Origin: Sporosarcina sp. JAI121
GTDB taxonomy: Bacteria > Bacillota > Bacilli > Bacillales_A > Planococcaceae
Direction: 5' to 3'
DNA: 64,000 bases
NCBI RefSeq assembly: GCF_013408665.1
Contig: NZ_JACCCL010000001.1
Location: 1,379,136 to 1,443,135 of the forward strand
How positions within the stretch are numbered: the stretch's first letter is position 1; every line of letters begins with the position of its first letter. The notes under the pieces were generated by a model. The model had not been told where the DNA came from. It made no database searches and saw only the letters and a list, made by a program, of their open reading frames with translations. Both the position numbers and the translations under genes were made by a program. Below are positions 1 to 8,830 of the stretch, in pieces.

Positions 1-476
1 TGAATTGGATAAAATTCATCGTCGTCTTCCTTTTACTGCTAACTTCAGTCATCACCGTCACGGTTTTGTATAATGCCGATAAGCCTTTTTCATCAGCTGA
101 AAAGACGGCGACCAAATCCGCAATCCAATCGGGACAGCTCGTTTCTGCGAGTTCAGCTACAATTTTCCATGGAACGGTTCCGGTTGTGACGGTATTTGGA
201 GTTGACGGGGATGGGATAGAAAAAGCCGTTTTCGTCGATGAAAAATCGAAAGACGGTTATAAAGAAGTGAAGTTGTCGGAAGGGATATCGGCGAAAAAAG
301 CCGTTGCAAATGTCAAAAAAGAACTGGATGTAAAAAAAGTTCTTCATGTTACACTCGGTCTAGAAGAAGAAGGACCTGTCTGGGAAGTAGCATTCAAAAG
401 TAATAGCGGCAAACTGAATTATGTCTATGTTTTTTTCGAAGACGGACAATGGTGGAAACGGATTTTGAATCTATAA
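1..476 (+). CDS. tseB: TseB/YpmB-like anchored cell-wall protein (5' partial)
   Basis: The frame is open from base 3, and the window seems to begin one base inside the ATG (tg-aat-tgg), which would give about 158 residues, close to B. subtilis YpmB. Residues about 4-22 form a single hydrophobic segment (IKFIVVFLLLLTSVITV) and the rest is soluble, so this is an N-terminally anchored extracellular protein of the YpmB/TseB (DUF5590, PepSY-like) family. In B. subtilis TseB works with PBP2A in side-wall synthesis, and a PBP2A-type gene sits at 51.6 kb here. The aspB start follows 13 bases after the stop, the same neighbour order as in B. subtilis. The missing first base is inferred. Confidence 0.85.
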   Translation, partial: NWIKFIVVFLLLLTSVITVTVLYNADKPFSSAEKTATKSAIQSGQLVSASSATIFHGTVPVVTVFGVDGDGIEKAVFVDEKSKDGYKEVKLSEGISAKKAVANVKKELDVKKVLHVTLGLEEEGPVWEVAFKSNSGKLNYVYVFFEDGQWWKRILNL

Positions 477-489
477 GGGAGTGAGACAA

Positions 490-1683
490 TTGACAAAATC
501 ATTAGCATCCAGAGTAAGTACTTTAACGCCGTCAACTACGCTTGCGATAACGGCAAAAGCAAAGGAAATGAAAGAATCGGGTATCGACGTCATCGGTCTT
601 GGAGCGGGGGAACCTGATTATAATACACCTGCCAATATTATTGAAGCGGCATACGCATCCATGAAAGAAGGAAAAACGAAATATACGCCAGCAGGTGGAT
701 TGCCTGCACTTAAAGATTCGATCATCCAAAAGCTCAAGAAGGACCAAGGATTGGACTATTCAAGGAAACAAATTATGATTGGGATCGGAGCAAAACATGT
801 ATTATATACATTGTTCCAAGTAATCCTTGATCCGGTCGATGAAGTTATCATCCCGACACCCTATTGGGTCAGCTATCCTGAACAGGTGAAGTTGGCGGGC
901 GGGGTACCGGTACATATCGAAGGGACTGCTACAGCACAGTTTAAAGTGACGGCAGAGCAGATTCGCGGGGCAATCACTTCCAAAACGAAAGCGGTTATCA
1001 TAAATTCGCCGGGGAACCCGACCGGGATGATTTATTCGAAAGAGGAATTACTGCAGATTGCCGAAGTTTGTAAAGAAAAAGACTTATGGATCATCTCTGA
1101 TGAAATCTATGAGAAACTCATATATGGTGAAGAAGAACATGTTTCCATCGCGCAGCTTTCTGACGATGCAAAAAAACGGACACTTCTCATTAATGGCGTG
1201 TCGAAATCACATTCGATGACTGGCTGGCGAATCGGCTATATTGCTGGTGATGCCGAAGTTGTCGGTGCAATGACCGATCTCGCAAGCCACTCGACTTCCA
1301 ATCCGACGACGACTTCCCAATACGCAACGATCGAGGCGTATAACGGGCCACAAGATACAGTTGAAACGATGCGTCAAGATTTTGAATCGCGTCTGGACCG
1401 GGTGTATCCACAATTATCGGCCATTCCTGGATTTAATGTGATTAAACCGCAAGGAGCTTTCTACCTTCTTCCGGAAGTATCTGAAGCAGTCAAGAAAACA
1501 GGGTTCGCCAACGTCGATGATTTTGCTGAAGCATTGTTGACGAAAGCGAATGTCGCGGTAATACCGGGATCCGGCTTTGGTTCTCCCGACACGATTCGAT
1601 TGTCTTACGCAACTTCAATCGACCTGCTTGAAGAAGCAATTGGGCGCATCCTTGCATTTGTTGAAGAAAACTGGAAAGAATAA
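490..1683 (+). CDS. aspB: Aspartate aminotransferase, class I PLP
   Basis: This 397-residue fold-type I aminotransferase interconverts aspartate and oxaloacetate using pyridoxal phosphate. The N-terminus (SLASRVSTLTPSTTLAITAK) is typical of the AspB family. NSPGNPTG near residue 173 contacts PLP, Asp204 lies in SDEIYEKL, and Lys239 in GVSKSHSMTGWR is the expected Schiff-base lysine. I chose TTG at 490 because AAGGGAG at 475-481 stands 8 bases upstream and the family starts there; an in-frame GTG at 481 lies inside that ribosome site. It is very probably cotranscribed with tseB. The 95 bases to asnS show no T-box. Confidence 0.95.
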   Translation: MTKSLASRVSTLTPSTTLAITAKAKEMKESGIDVIGLGAGEPDYNTPANIIEAAYASMKEGKTKYTPAGGLPALKDSIIQKLKKDQGLDYSRKQIMIGIGAKHVLYTLFQVILDPVDEVIIPTPYWVSYPEQVKLAGGVPVHIEGTATAQFKVTAEQIRGAITSKTKAVIINSPGNPTGMIYSKEELLQIAEVCKEKDLWIISDEIYEKLIYGEEEHVSIAQLSDDAKKRTLLINGVSKSHSMTGWRIGYIAGDAEVVGAMTDLASHSTSNPTTTSQYATIEAYNGPQDTVETMRQDFESRLDRVYPQLSAIPGFNVIKPQGAFYLLPEVSEAVKKTGFANVDDFAEALLTKANVAVIPGSGFGSPDTIRLSYATSIDLLEEAIGRILAFVEENWKE

Positions 1684-1778
1684 GAAATAGGTACCTAAAG
1701 CCTAGACAACGACTTGAGTTGAAAAATAATCCTTCTAACTCTTTTAAAAATTGAGAACGTTAACTTTCGGAGGTAACT

Positions 1779-3074
1779 ATGAAAACAATCATGATACATG
1801 AAATGCCAAACCACGCAGGCGAAATGGTCCGTATCGGCGGATGGCTTGCGAATAAACGTTCAAGCGGAAAGATTGCTTTTCTACAATTGCGTGACGGTTC
1901 AGGATTTGTCCAAGGAGTCGTAGTCAAAGAAGTGGTCGGCGAAGACATCTTTGCAAAAGCCAAATCAATCACACAGGAAAGTTCACTTTATATTACTGCG
2001 GAAGTGACTGTGGACGAACGTTCGACTTTTGGCTTTGAACTGCAAGTGAAAGACATCGAAGTCATCCAAGAAGCAGTCGATTATCCAATCACACCGAAAG
2101 AGCACGGCACAGAGTTTCTGATGGATCACCGCCATTTGTGGCTCCGGTCCCGTAAACAGCACGCTGTGATGAAAATCCGTGACGAAATAATCCGCGCAAC
2201 GTATGAATTTTTCCATATGAATGGTTTTGTCAAAGTCGATCCACCGATTTTAACCGGTTCTTCACCGGAAGGAACGTCTGAACTATTCCAAACGAAATAT
2301 TTCGACGAGGATGCATATCTATCACAATCAGGGCAGCTTTACATGGAAGCGGCGGCAATGGCGCTTGGAAAGGTATTCTCATTCGGCCCAACATTCCGTG
2401 CGGAAAAATCGAAAACACGCCGTCACTTGATTGAATTTTGGATGATTGAGCCGGAAATGGCTTTCGTTGAATTCGATGAGAGCTTGGAGGTGCAGGAACA
2501 GTATGTGACACACGTAGTACAATCCGTGCTTCAAAACTGCCCGATTGAATTAGAAAGACTTGGCCGTGATCTGTCCAAACTTGAAAAAATTCAAGCGCCA
2601 TTCCCGCGTATATCATACGATGATGCCATCAAGTTCTTGAACGACAACGGATTTGACGACATTACATGGGGTGAGGATTTCGGTGCACCGCATGAAACGG
2701 CAATTGCTGAAAACTATGATATGCCGGTATTCATCACACATTACCCAATAGGCATCAAACCGTTTTACATGCAGCCGCATCCAGAGCGCGACGATGTTGT
2801 CCTATGCGCAGATTTGATTGCGCCGGAGGGGTACGGGGAAATCATAGGTGGATCTGAACGTGTTCATGACTATGAGCTCATGAAACAAAGGATCAAAGAG
2901 CATAACCTGGATGAGTCAGCTTATGAATGGTACTTAGATCTCAGTAAATATGGGGCGGTGCCACATTCAGGATTTGGACTTGGTCTGGAGCGTACCGTCG
3001 CTTGGATTTCCGGCGTGGAACACGTTCGTGAAACAATACCATTCCCGCGTCTATTGAACAGATTGTACCCTTAA
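1779..3074 (+). CDS. asnS: Asparaginyl-tRNA synthetase
   Basis: A 431-residue class IIb synthetase that charges tRNA(Asn) with asparagine. An OB-fold anticodon-binding domain fills about residues 15-105 ([20 protein letters not shown]). Class II motif 2 is seen as [19 protein letters not shown] and motif 3 as [13 protein letters not shown] near the C-terminus. ATG 1779 follows CGGAGGT (1768-1774) at normal spacing. The asparagine rather than aspartate assignment rests on length, on the absence of the large bacterial AspRS insertion, and on the aspB-asnS-dnaD order shared with B. subtilis. Confidence 0.95.
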   Translation: MKTIMIHEMPNHAGEMVRIGGWLANKRSSGKIAFLQLRDGSGFVQGVVVKEVVGEDIFAKAKSITQESSLYITAEVTVDERSTFGFELQVKDIEVIQEAVDYPITPKEHGTEFLMDHRHLWLRSRKQHAVMKIRDEIIRATYEFFHMNGFVKVDPPILTGSSPEGTSELFQTKYFDEDAYLSQSGQLYMEAAAMALGKVFSFGPTFRAEKSKTRRHLIEFWMIEPEMAFVEFDESLEVQEQYVTHVVQSVLQNCPIELERLGRDLSKLEKIQAPFPRISYDDAIKFLNDNGFDDITWGEDFGAPHETAIAENYDMPVFITHYPIGIKPFYMQPHPERDDVVLCADLIAPEGYGEIIGGSERVHDYELMKQRIKEHNLDESAYEWYLDLSKYGAVPHSGFGLGLERTVAWISGVEHVRETIPFPRLLNRLYP

Positions 3075-3102
3075 TATTTAAATAGAGGAAAGGAGTTCGG
3101 AC

Positions 3103-3816
3103 ATGCAACACGAAGAACGGCTCCAGATTTGGATTGAGCAGGGAAATGTTAACATTTCCCAGCTTTTTTTTCACCATTACAAAAATCTTGGCATTCAGGA
3201 TTTGGATGCTATGCTGATCATGCATATGACTGCATATAAATCAGAAGGCAATCATTTTCCAACTCCAACTGATTTTACGAGCCGGATGGATTTGACGGAA
3301 AATGAAGTATCTATGATTTTACAACGTCTGATGCAACGCGGTTTGCTTCAAATTGGACAAAGTGAAGACCAAAAAGGTGTTTTGCATGAGCGATTTTCAT
3401 TGCAGCCATTATGGGATAGGCTGATTGATCATATCGCCAAATCATCGACTGAGACTGAAATTGAGGACCAGAAGAATGCGGAAGGTGAAATTTATTCGCT
3501 GTTCGAACAAGAATTCGGAAGGTTCTTGTCGCCGATGGAATGTGAATCGATTGCGATGTGGTTTGATGAAGACGGTCATACAGCAGAAATTATCCGCGCG
3601 GCATTAAAAGAAGCTGTAATTGCACAAAAGTTAAGTCTCCGATATATCGATCGGATTCTTTTTGAGTGGAAAAAGAAGAATGTAAAGACGTTGTCCGATG
3701 TAGAACGTCAAACAAAGTCATTTCGGACAGTAGGGACGCGGCCGTCACAGCAATCAGAAAAAACGGTTACGGTAAAACGTGTACCCTTCTATAACTGGCT
3801 GGAAGAACGGGATTAG
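3103..3816 (+). CDS. dnaD: DNA replication initiation/primosome protein DnaD
   Basis: A 237-residue protein close to the usual DnaD length. The N-terminal winged-helix domain (about residues 1-100, with NVNISQLFFHHYKNLGI near its start) mediates oligomerisation. The C-terminal DnaB/DnaD domain (about 135-205) carries the family motif YSLFEQEFGR.LSPME and binds DNA. In Bacillota DnaD acts with DnaB and DnaI to load the replicative helicase at oriC and at restarted forks. ATG 3103 has AAGGAG 8 bases upstream. The order asnS-dnaD-nth is conserved in Bacillus. Confidence 0.95.
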   Translation: MQHEERLQIWIEQGNVNISQLFFHHYKNLGIQDLDAMLIMHMTAYKSEGNHFPTPTDFTSRMDLTENEVSMILQRLMQRGLLQIGQSEDQKGVLHERFSLQPLWDRLIDHIAKSSTETEIEDQKNAEGEIYSLFEQEFGRFLSPMECESIAMWFDEDGHTAEIIRAALKEAVIAQKLSLRYIDRILFEWKKKNVKTLSDVERQTKSFRTVGTRPSQQSEKTVTVKRVPFYNWLEERD

Positions 3817-3826
3817 GTGGGAGTAC

Positions 3827-4480
3827 ATGCTGACAAAAAAACAATGGGCATTTTGCCTTGAACAATTCGGTGAAATGTTTCCGGATGCACATTGCGAACT
3901 GGTGCATGACAATCCATTTGAATTGACGATAGCGACGCTTCTTTCCGCCCAATGTACGGATGTACTCGTCAATCGGGTGACAGCAGAGCTATTTAAAAAA
4001 TATAAAACGCCTGAAGATTACCTAGCAGTTGATGTTGAAGAATTACAGAAGGATATCAGATCGATTGGATTATTCCGTAATAAGGCAAAAAACATTCAAG
4101 CGCTAAGTCAAATACTAGTTGATAATTATGGCGGGGAAGTTCCTCCCAACAGGGATACAATGATGACACTTCCGGGTGTCGGACGAAAAACGGCGAATGT
4201 CGTCGTATCGAATGCGTTCGGCATTCCCGCGCTTGCCGTCGATACACATGTTGAACGTGTTGCAAAGCGACTTGGCATGAATCGTTGGAAAGACTCGCCG
4301 CTGGTTGTCGAGGAAAAAATCATGCGTTGGACACCGATGGAAAAGTGGACAGATACACATCACCAAATTATTTTTTTCGGAAGATATCATTGCAAAGCGC
4401 AAAACCCGGGCTGTAATATCTGTCCACTCCTGCCATTATGCAGGGAAGGAAAGAAAAGGATGAAAACAAATGCCAAGTGA
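3827..4480 (+). CDS. nth: Endonuclease III (DNA glycosylase/AP lyase)
   Basis: A 217-residue base-excision enzyme removing oxidised pyrimidines and cutting at the abasic site. The helix-hairpin-helix LPGVGRKTANVV carries the catalytic lysine just after GVGR, and the catalytic aspartate lies in AVDTHVERV. A C-terminal cluster-binding pattern with four cysteines (C-x6-C-x2-C-x5-C, seen as CKAQNPGCNICPLLPLC) binds a 4Fe-4S cluster. I use ATG 3827 with GGTGGGAG just upstream; an earlier in-frame ATG at 3779 lies inside dnaD and lacks a ribosome site. The gap to dnaD is 10 bases and the 3' end overlaps ypoC by 11 bases. Confidence 0.96.
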   Translation: MLTKKQWAFCLEQFGEMFPDAHCELVHDNPFELTIATLLSAQCTDVLVNRVTAELFKKYKTPEDYLAVDVEELQKDIRSIGLFRNKAKNIQALSQILVDNYGGEVPPNRDTMMTLPGVGRKTANVVVSNAFGIPALAVDTHVERVAKRLGMNRWKDSPLVVEEKIMRWTPMEKWTDTHHQIIFFGRYHCKAQNPGCNICPLLPLCREGKKRMKTNAK

Positions 4481-4817
4481 AGAGAAACGTATCGATAAGG
4501 AGCTGCTGGCACCTTATTTTGAACACTGGGAAACAATGCGGGACAAGATAGAAGCATTTTACAATCAAAAAGACCAACAAGCAGTTGGACAGATGGAATC
4601 AGCGATAAAGATTTATAGTGAATTGCTCAAGAACGGTGGAAAAGTGATAGATGACCGAAAAGGAAAGGTTGTTTATACACTGCTGCCATTGAATGGTGAA
4701 GAACGTTTCGAGTTTGTGAAGGACAAGATATCCAGCCATTATGCTTATATTCAATTGGATGCTCTCTTTACGGAAACGAAAAAGAAAGTTGCAAGACTTT
4801 CGATACAGCAGAAATGA
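4470..4817 (+). CDS. ypoC: YpoC-family protein of unknown function
   Basis: A 115-residue, highly charged soluble protein with no signal or membrane segment. It sits between nth and the convergent ponA, exactly where B. subtilis has ypoC, and its length and sequence type (PYFEHWETMRDKIEAFYNQK early in the protein) fit that family. The start overlaps nth by 11 bases, so the two are translationally coupled, and the operon ends at the palindrome just after the stop. No function is established for the family and I do not assign one. Confidence 0.8.
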   Translation: MPSEEKRIDKELLAPYFEHWETMRDKIEAFYNQKDQQAVGQMESAIKIYSELLKNGGKVIDDRKGKVVYTLLPLNGEERFEFVKDKISSHYAYIQLDALFTETKKKVARLSIQQK

Positions 4818-4865
4818 AAAAAGAAGAAACCGGAATGCAGATCTGCATTCCGGTTTCTTCTTTTT
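4818..4865. terminator. Bidirectional terminator, 48-bp perfect palindrome
   Basis: The 48 bases form an uninterrupted perfect palindrome centred between 4841 and 4842, with a run of A on the left edge and T on the right. It therefore gives a stem followed by a U-run in both directions and should end the aspB-ypoC transcript on the plus strand and the recU-ponA transcript on the minus strand. Confidence 0.9.
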
Positions 4866-4897
4866 GTCTATGCTTCAGTGGCTAGCTCGTCAGATGA

Positions 4898-7546
4898 TTA
4901 TGGATTCGCACCATCATCTGACGTTCCATCTGTTCCGGCATTAGGATCAGGAACCGTTCCATCTTCAACTGAAGAACCGTCGTTCGAATTGTTGCTATTG
5001 GGATCTGTGCTACCATTGTTGCCACCGTTACCACCGTTACCGCTGTTACCACTATTACCGCTGTTACCGTTGTTACCGTTATTACCGTTGTTGCCATTGT
5101 TCCAGTTGTTTTCGTTGTTGCCATTGTTCCCATCTATGCCATCCGGATTTTCAGAATCGATTTCATCATCCGGTTCTGGGATTTCTTCAACAAATTCTTC
5201 AATCTGGACAGTAGTCGTTGCTGGACTGCTTTCCAGACCTTCGAGTTTGGCCACGACGGAGAATGTATAAGTCCGACCTGCTTCAGCTCCCGAGAAAGTA
5301 ACTGACGTATCTGTAGTTGTTGTCATTTCTTGCATGTCTCCACCATCAACGCCCACTAATACAGTGAAATTAACATTGCCTACGATAGCCTCCGAAACCG
5401 GAGCGTTATGTGACCAGCTCAACCCGACGGAACTGGTTGCTGCGTCGTATTGGGCAGTCAAACCGTTTGGTGCATCTAGTTCGATGACTTCTTCTTTAGC
5501 AACTTCTACGGGTACAGTCCCTCTCACGAATAACTCGGTCCGTTTCTTCCATTGTGGAGTAGAAGCACTTGCTAGAACAAGTGGATCAGAACCGTATTCG
5601 ATTGTGGCCTCTTCAACAGATGAAGGCTTTTTAAAGCGTTCTGTATTTTTCCCTGATGAAATGTTTGTCATGACTTGTTTAAATAAATCTTGCGGGACAT
5701 AACGCTCACCTTCAAAATTTTGCATTGCGGCACGATTTTGATAACCGCCCCAAGCAGCAATTGTGTAGTCTGTCGTATAGCCGGCAAACCAAGAATCTTT
5801 TGCTCCCTCTTTGTCCGCGAAGTTCGTTGTCCCTGTTTTACCAGCAACATCAAGACCGTAAATAGCAGCCCGTTTCGCCGTGCCTCCGTCACCAAAGACA
5901 TCACGCAGTACATCTGTAATCATATAAGCCGTTGAATCTTTCATGACCGTTACTGGATCTGGCGTCATGTTGCGTACCGTTTTGCCATCTCGGAAAACGA
6001 TTTTCTTAATAGCATGGGGTTTTGTATATATACCGCCATTTCCAAATGCGGAATAGGCACCGGCAATCTCGACCGTAGAGAACTCATCCGTTCCTCCCAA
6101 TGCATTCGAAGGGTATTCATTCTTGAAATCCAATCCGAGGTTTGCCGCGAACCCTACTGCTTTCTTCCGACCAACTTCTTCATACGTTTTTACAGCCGGA
6201 ACATTTCGGGAGTTGTAAAGTGCTTCGCGCATCGTAATCGCGCCCCTATATTTTCTATCTACATTACGGACAGGTTGTGCAGGTTTTGAGTCTTTGTAAT
6301 TGTATGGTTCGTCATGCAGGGTCTGACCTGTAGACCAATTCAAATACTCGATTGCAGGACCATAATCGATAATCGGTTTAATCGCCGATCCTGGTTGGCG
6401 TTTTTCGGCAGAGGCAAAATTCAGCAAACCGGTGGAAAAGTTTCGTCCACCGCCGATTGCGACGATTCCGCCTGTTTTCGTATCGAGCACTGTCATGGCG
6501 CCTTGCATTTTATCATTGGCGAATATATCCGATTTAAGTGCATTTTCGACTGACTGTTGTGCATCGGGATCAAGGGTTGTATGAATTGTAACCCCGTCGG
6601 ACAACACATCTTTCATACCCGCATCTTCCAATTCAGCTAAAACGATATCGACAAATGCAGCGTATTTCATATTATCATTCGCCTGTCTTTTATCGTCCGC
6701 CAGAAGGGTTGATGTCACTGGAATTGCCTTGGCTGCTTCCATTTCAGCTTTTGTAATCTTCTTATGCTGATACATCAGACCAAGTACGATATTGCGTCGC
6801 TTTTCAGCCCGTTCCGGATTTTTATAAGGATTATACCCATTCGGACTTTGTGGCAATCCGGCTAACATGGCAATTTCATGCAATTCAAGCTCGTTCAATT
6901 TTTTTCCATAAAAGTGTGCGGCAGCTGTGCCGAACCCATAATTATTTCCAGACATTAATATTTTGTTGAAATACATTTCGAAAATTTCATCTTTTTCATA
7001 TTTGCGCTCAAGTTTAAAGGCTAGCCATGCTTCTTGTGCTTTCCTTTTCAGCGTTTTTTCTTCGGAAAGAAAAGAGTTCTTAATGACCTGTTGGGTTAGT
7101 GTACTTGCACCTTGTGAACCGAATCCGCTCCGGAAATTCGCGATGACAGCACCGCCAAGTCGCCAGAAATCCATCCCGTGGTGGGAATAGAATCGAATAT
7201 CTTCCGTTGCCAAGATAGCATCTTGCATGGAATCCGGGATTTCATTGTAAGGAACAAACTCCCTTTTTTCTATACCCGACTTATAAATTACATTTTGATT
7301 CATATCCAAAATCTCAGACGACAACGGATCTTTCAAAAGTTTTTCATCTAAAGCGGGTGCCGAACTAGCGTAGAAGGCGAACAACCCGGCGCCGCCGATC
7401 AGGACCGCTAATCCGATGAGGACAAGCGATAGAAGCACTTTCTTAAAGATATTCCCGCCACCGCCTGTTTTTTTGGTTTTCTTTTTTGCGCGTTCCGCCT
7501 CGAGCTGTTTTCTTCGGGCTGATCTAGAATTTATATTTTCACTCAT
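4898..7546 (-). CDS. ponA: Class A penicillin-binding protein PBP1 with FN3 and Asn/Gly-rich tail
   Basis: An 882-residue bifunctional peptidoglycan synthase. A cytoplasmic basic tail (about 1-36) is followed by one membrane helix (37-60). The GT51 transglycosylase domain has its catalytic glutamate at 115 in ILATEDIRFYSHHG. The transpeptidase domain has Ser387-x-x-Lys390 (PGSAIK), the SRN motif at 446-448 and KTG at 570-572. A fibronectin type III-like domain follows (about 700-790), then an acidic stretch and a tail made almost only of Asn and Gly with Ser. The ATG is 2 bases after the recU stop, so the genes are coupled. The long tail is not typical of all PBP1 proteins; its role is unknown. 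Confidence 0.95.
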   Translation of the reverse strand: MSENINSRSARRKQLEAERAKKKTKKTGGGGNIFKKVLLSLVLIGLAVLIGGAGLFAFYASSAPALDEKLLKDPLSSEILDMNQNVIYKSGIEKREFVPYNEIPDSMQDAILATEDIRFYSHHGMDFWRLGGAVIANFRSGFGSQGASTLTQQVIKNSFLSEEKTLKRKAQEAWLAFKLERKYEKDEIFEMYFNKILMSGNNYGFGTAAAHFYGKKLNELELHEIAMLAGLPQSPNGYNPYKNPERAEKRRNIVLGLMYQHKKITKAEMEAAKAIPVTSTLLADDKRQANDNMKYAAFVDIVLAELEDAGMKDVLSDGVTIHTTLDPDAQQSVENALKSDIFANDKMQGAMTVLDTKTGGIVAIGGGRNFSTGLLNFASAEKRQPGSAIKPIIDYGPAIEYLNWSTGQTLHDEPYNYKDSKPAQPVRNVDRKYRGAITMREALYNSRNVPAVKTYEEVGRKKAVGFAANLGLDFKNEYPSNALGGTDEFSTVEIAGAYSAFGNGGIYTKPHAIKKIVFRDGKTVRNMTPDPVTVMKDSTAYMITDVLRDVFGDGGTAKRAAIYGLDVAGKTGTTNFADKEGAKDSWFAGYTTDYTIAAWGGYQNRAAMQNFEGERYVPQDLFKQVMTNISSGKNTERFKKPSSVEEATIEYGSDPLVLASASTPQWKKRTELFVRGTVPVEVAKEEVIELDAPNGLTAQYDAATSSVGLSWSHNAPVSEAIVGNVNFTVLVGVDGGDMQEMTTTTDTSVTFSGAEAGRTYTFSVVAKLEGLESSPATTTVQIEEFVEEIPEPDDEIDSENPDGIDGNNGNNENNWNNGNNGNNGNNGNSGNSGNSGNGGNGGNNGSTDPNSNNSNDGSSVEDGTVPDPNAGTDGTSDDGANP
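5011..5128. repeat. Nine-base tandem repeat encoding the ponA Asn/Gly tail
   Basis: About 12 imperfect copies of a 9-base unit (accgttgtt and variants such as accgctgtt, accactatt) run through the 3' part of ponA. On the coding strand they specify repeated Asn-Asn-Gly, Asn-Ser-Gly and Gly-Asn-Gly triplets. Because the unit is a multiple of three, copy-number change would lengthen or shorten the tail without breaking the frame. Confidence 0.85.
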
Positions 7547-7548
7547 AC

Positions 7549-8178
7549 TTATTCCTGCCTTTCAGTTGTTTCGTTAGATGTTGCTAAAATGACCGACATT
7601 GCTTGTAAATAATCGAGTCTGGGATTGAAGCTTGGTAGTATTTCCAAAGCCATCGCTTCAAACTCTATAAGTGTAATCGATTTTCTGCCGCCCATCTTCA
7701 TTCTCTCCCAGTATTTTTCAAAGTTATCATAAGGGACGATGAAATAGCGGTCAAGCGTAGTGAATTTGATAATGAAAAACACGACTCCATCTTGCTTAGA
7801 CACAGATTTCATATGCTCCACTTGATGATCATGGATATTTTGCAGGGGAAAAGATGTCGAACTCTTTGTTTCTTTCGCTTCGAAATCGATATATTTCCCT
7901 TGCCATACACCATTGAAGTCGGTTGTAGACGGAGTCCGGAAATAAGCTTCTGTAATTACAGCGGCGCTTCTAGCCGGGTACTTCACATTTACAATTTGTA
8001 TCGGCACGGGTTTCTTATGGATGACAGCAATGCCGCGGCTTAAATAGAATTCATTCGTTTCATTCAATTCATCTTCCAATGACTTTCCACGGTTACTGAA
8101 TGAAAGATCGACCTTTTTTTGAAGGCCGCTACTTTGGACAGCTACGTATTTCTTGCCGTTCGGATAGCGTATTGTCAC
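7549..8178 (-). CDS. recU: Holliday junction resolvase RecU
   Basis: A 209-residue homologue of RecU, which resolves recombination intermediates in Bacillota and modulates RecA. The stretch from NRGKSLEDELNETNEFYL through IAVIHKKPVPIQIVNV and the nuclease core (STTDFNGVWQGKYIDFEAKE) match the family; the Asp and Glu-x-Lys of that core are the metal-binding catalytic residues. I chose GTG at 8178 (protein begins VTIRYPNGKKY) because GAGGTGG lies 5 bases upstream and the family begins at this point; an upstream ATG at 8205 would add nine unrelated residues. It precedes ponA by 2 bases, an arrangement shared with B. subtilis. Confidence 0.94.
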   Translation of the reverse strand: MTIRYPNGKKYVAVQSSGLQKKVDLSFSNRGKSLEDELNETNEFYLSRGIAVIHKKPVPIQIVNVKYPARSAAVITEAYFRTPSTTDFNGVWQGKYIDFEAKETKSSTSFPLQNIHDHQVEHMKSVSKQDGVVFFIIKFTTLDRYFIVPYDNFEKYWERMKMGGRKSITLIEFEAMALEILPSFNPRLDYLQAMSVILATSNETTERQE

Positions 8179-8200
8179 AGATACCACCTCGCATCTCTCT

Positions 8201-8209
8201 ATCATACCA
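8201..8209 (-). promoter_or_regulatory. Extended -10 promoter of recU-ponA
   Basis: Reading on the minus strand, TGGTATGAT provides an extended -10 element about 23 bases before the recU GTG, leaving a very short leader. No good -35 hexamer is visible, which is usual for extended -10 promoters. Assigned from sequence pattern only. Confidence 0.45.
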
Positions 8210-8318
8210 CAAGACTTAGACGCATCAGAGGGGGGAAAGTTTCAACTTTAGTTACAGATAAGAAACAAGTGCGTAAGATTTGTAATGCAGTTTGTCCTAT
8301 CCTTTTACGGTGTTTTAA

Positions 8319-8681
8319 AAAAGTCCTGCCACCTTACCTCTTTCACTCCATCTAAACCCTTATCGATACTACGATCAGGATAAAGTTGGAGTGTGGATTC
8401 TTTATCTAAAATCGAAAAAATATGAGCGACATAGATTTGAAATCGGGATTTGTAGCAGAATTTCATTAAAATGGCTGCCGAAAGAATTCAAATTTGAGTA
8501 TGGAAAGCAGTTGTGACTAAATTAAAAAAACTACAACATAGTGAATGATGACGGGAAAGTTGATTGCGATTGAGAGAAAGCTTATAGTTTTAACTATAAC
8601 GAAGATAATTTAAATGAAATATTTTTTTGCCTAAGGAAATTCAACTATGAGAGATATGGTTCATATGATAGCTCTGAATAA
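8319..8681 (+). pseudogene. Decayed reading frame with three internal stops, family unknown
   Basis: One reading frame reads through 8319-8681 like coding sequence (for example VGVWILYLKSKKYERHRFEI and, later, SFNYNEDNLNEIFFCLRKF) but is broken by in-frame stops at 8514, 8523 and 8571 and has no start codon. The frame stays constant across the stops, which is what point-mutation decay produces rather than random sequence. I do not recognise the family. It directly precedes a truncated ArsR-type gene and may be part of the same decaying module. The stretch from 8206 to 8318 holds the recU promoter and nothing else that I can see. Confidence 0.45.
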
Positions 8682-8808
8682 AAGGGCAGTTTCTGAACTT
8701 GCGGAACCGTTTGGAATGTCTTTGGCTGCATTTTCATGGGAAATCTTGAGTAATCGTTTTAATCTTTTTGAAAATGAGTTATGGAAAGCAATAGAGAAAG
8801 AATATTAA
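8647..8808 (+). pseudogene. Truncated ArsR-type transcription regulator
   Basis: This 53-codon frame contains VSELAEPFGMSLAAF, a very good match to the recognition-helix region of ArsR-family regulators (typically SELAEPFDMSLPAVSKHL). The usual N-terminus (around a DPTR motif) is missing, and after SLAAFS the sequence jumps to WEILSNRFNLFENELWKAI, which resembles a family C-terminus, so an internal deletion as well as a 5' loss is likely. Regulators of this type are commonly paired with AHSA1/SRPBCC genes like the one that starts 22 bases downstream. No convincing ribosome site precedes the ATG. Confidence 0.6.
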
Positions 8809-8830
8809 TTCATATAAAAGGAGCATTACG

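Noticed and set aside
1684..1778. T-box leader before asnS
   Set aside because: No T-box sequence or terminator/antiterminator pair is present in the 95-base gap.
5011..5128. Possible CRISPR-like short repeats
   Set aside because: The unit is 9 bases, directly tandem, without spacers, and in frame inside ponA.
4878..5270. Plus-strand frame rich in Leu and Pro (repeated PLL)
   Set aside because: It is the antisense shadow of the ponA Asn/Gly repeat; no ribosome site, and the sense frame encodes a full PBP1.
8119..8355. 78-codon plus-strand frame across the recU start
   Set aside because: It runs antisense to recU and its promoter, has no ribosome site and no family resemblance.
8385..8400. 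Short match to the repeat-family end (GGATTCTTTAT) at 8395
   Set aside because: None of the other blocks of the repeat are present around it and it lies inside the decayed reading frame.
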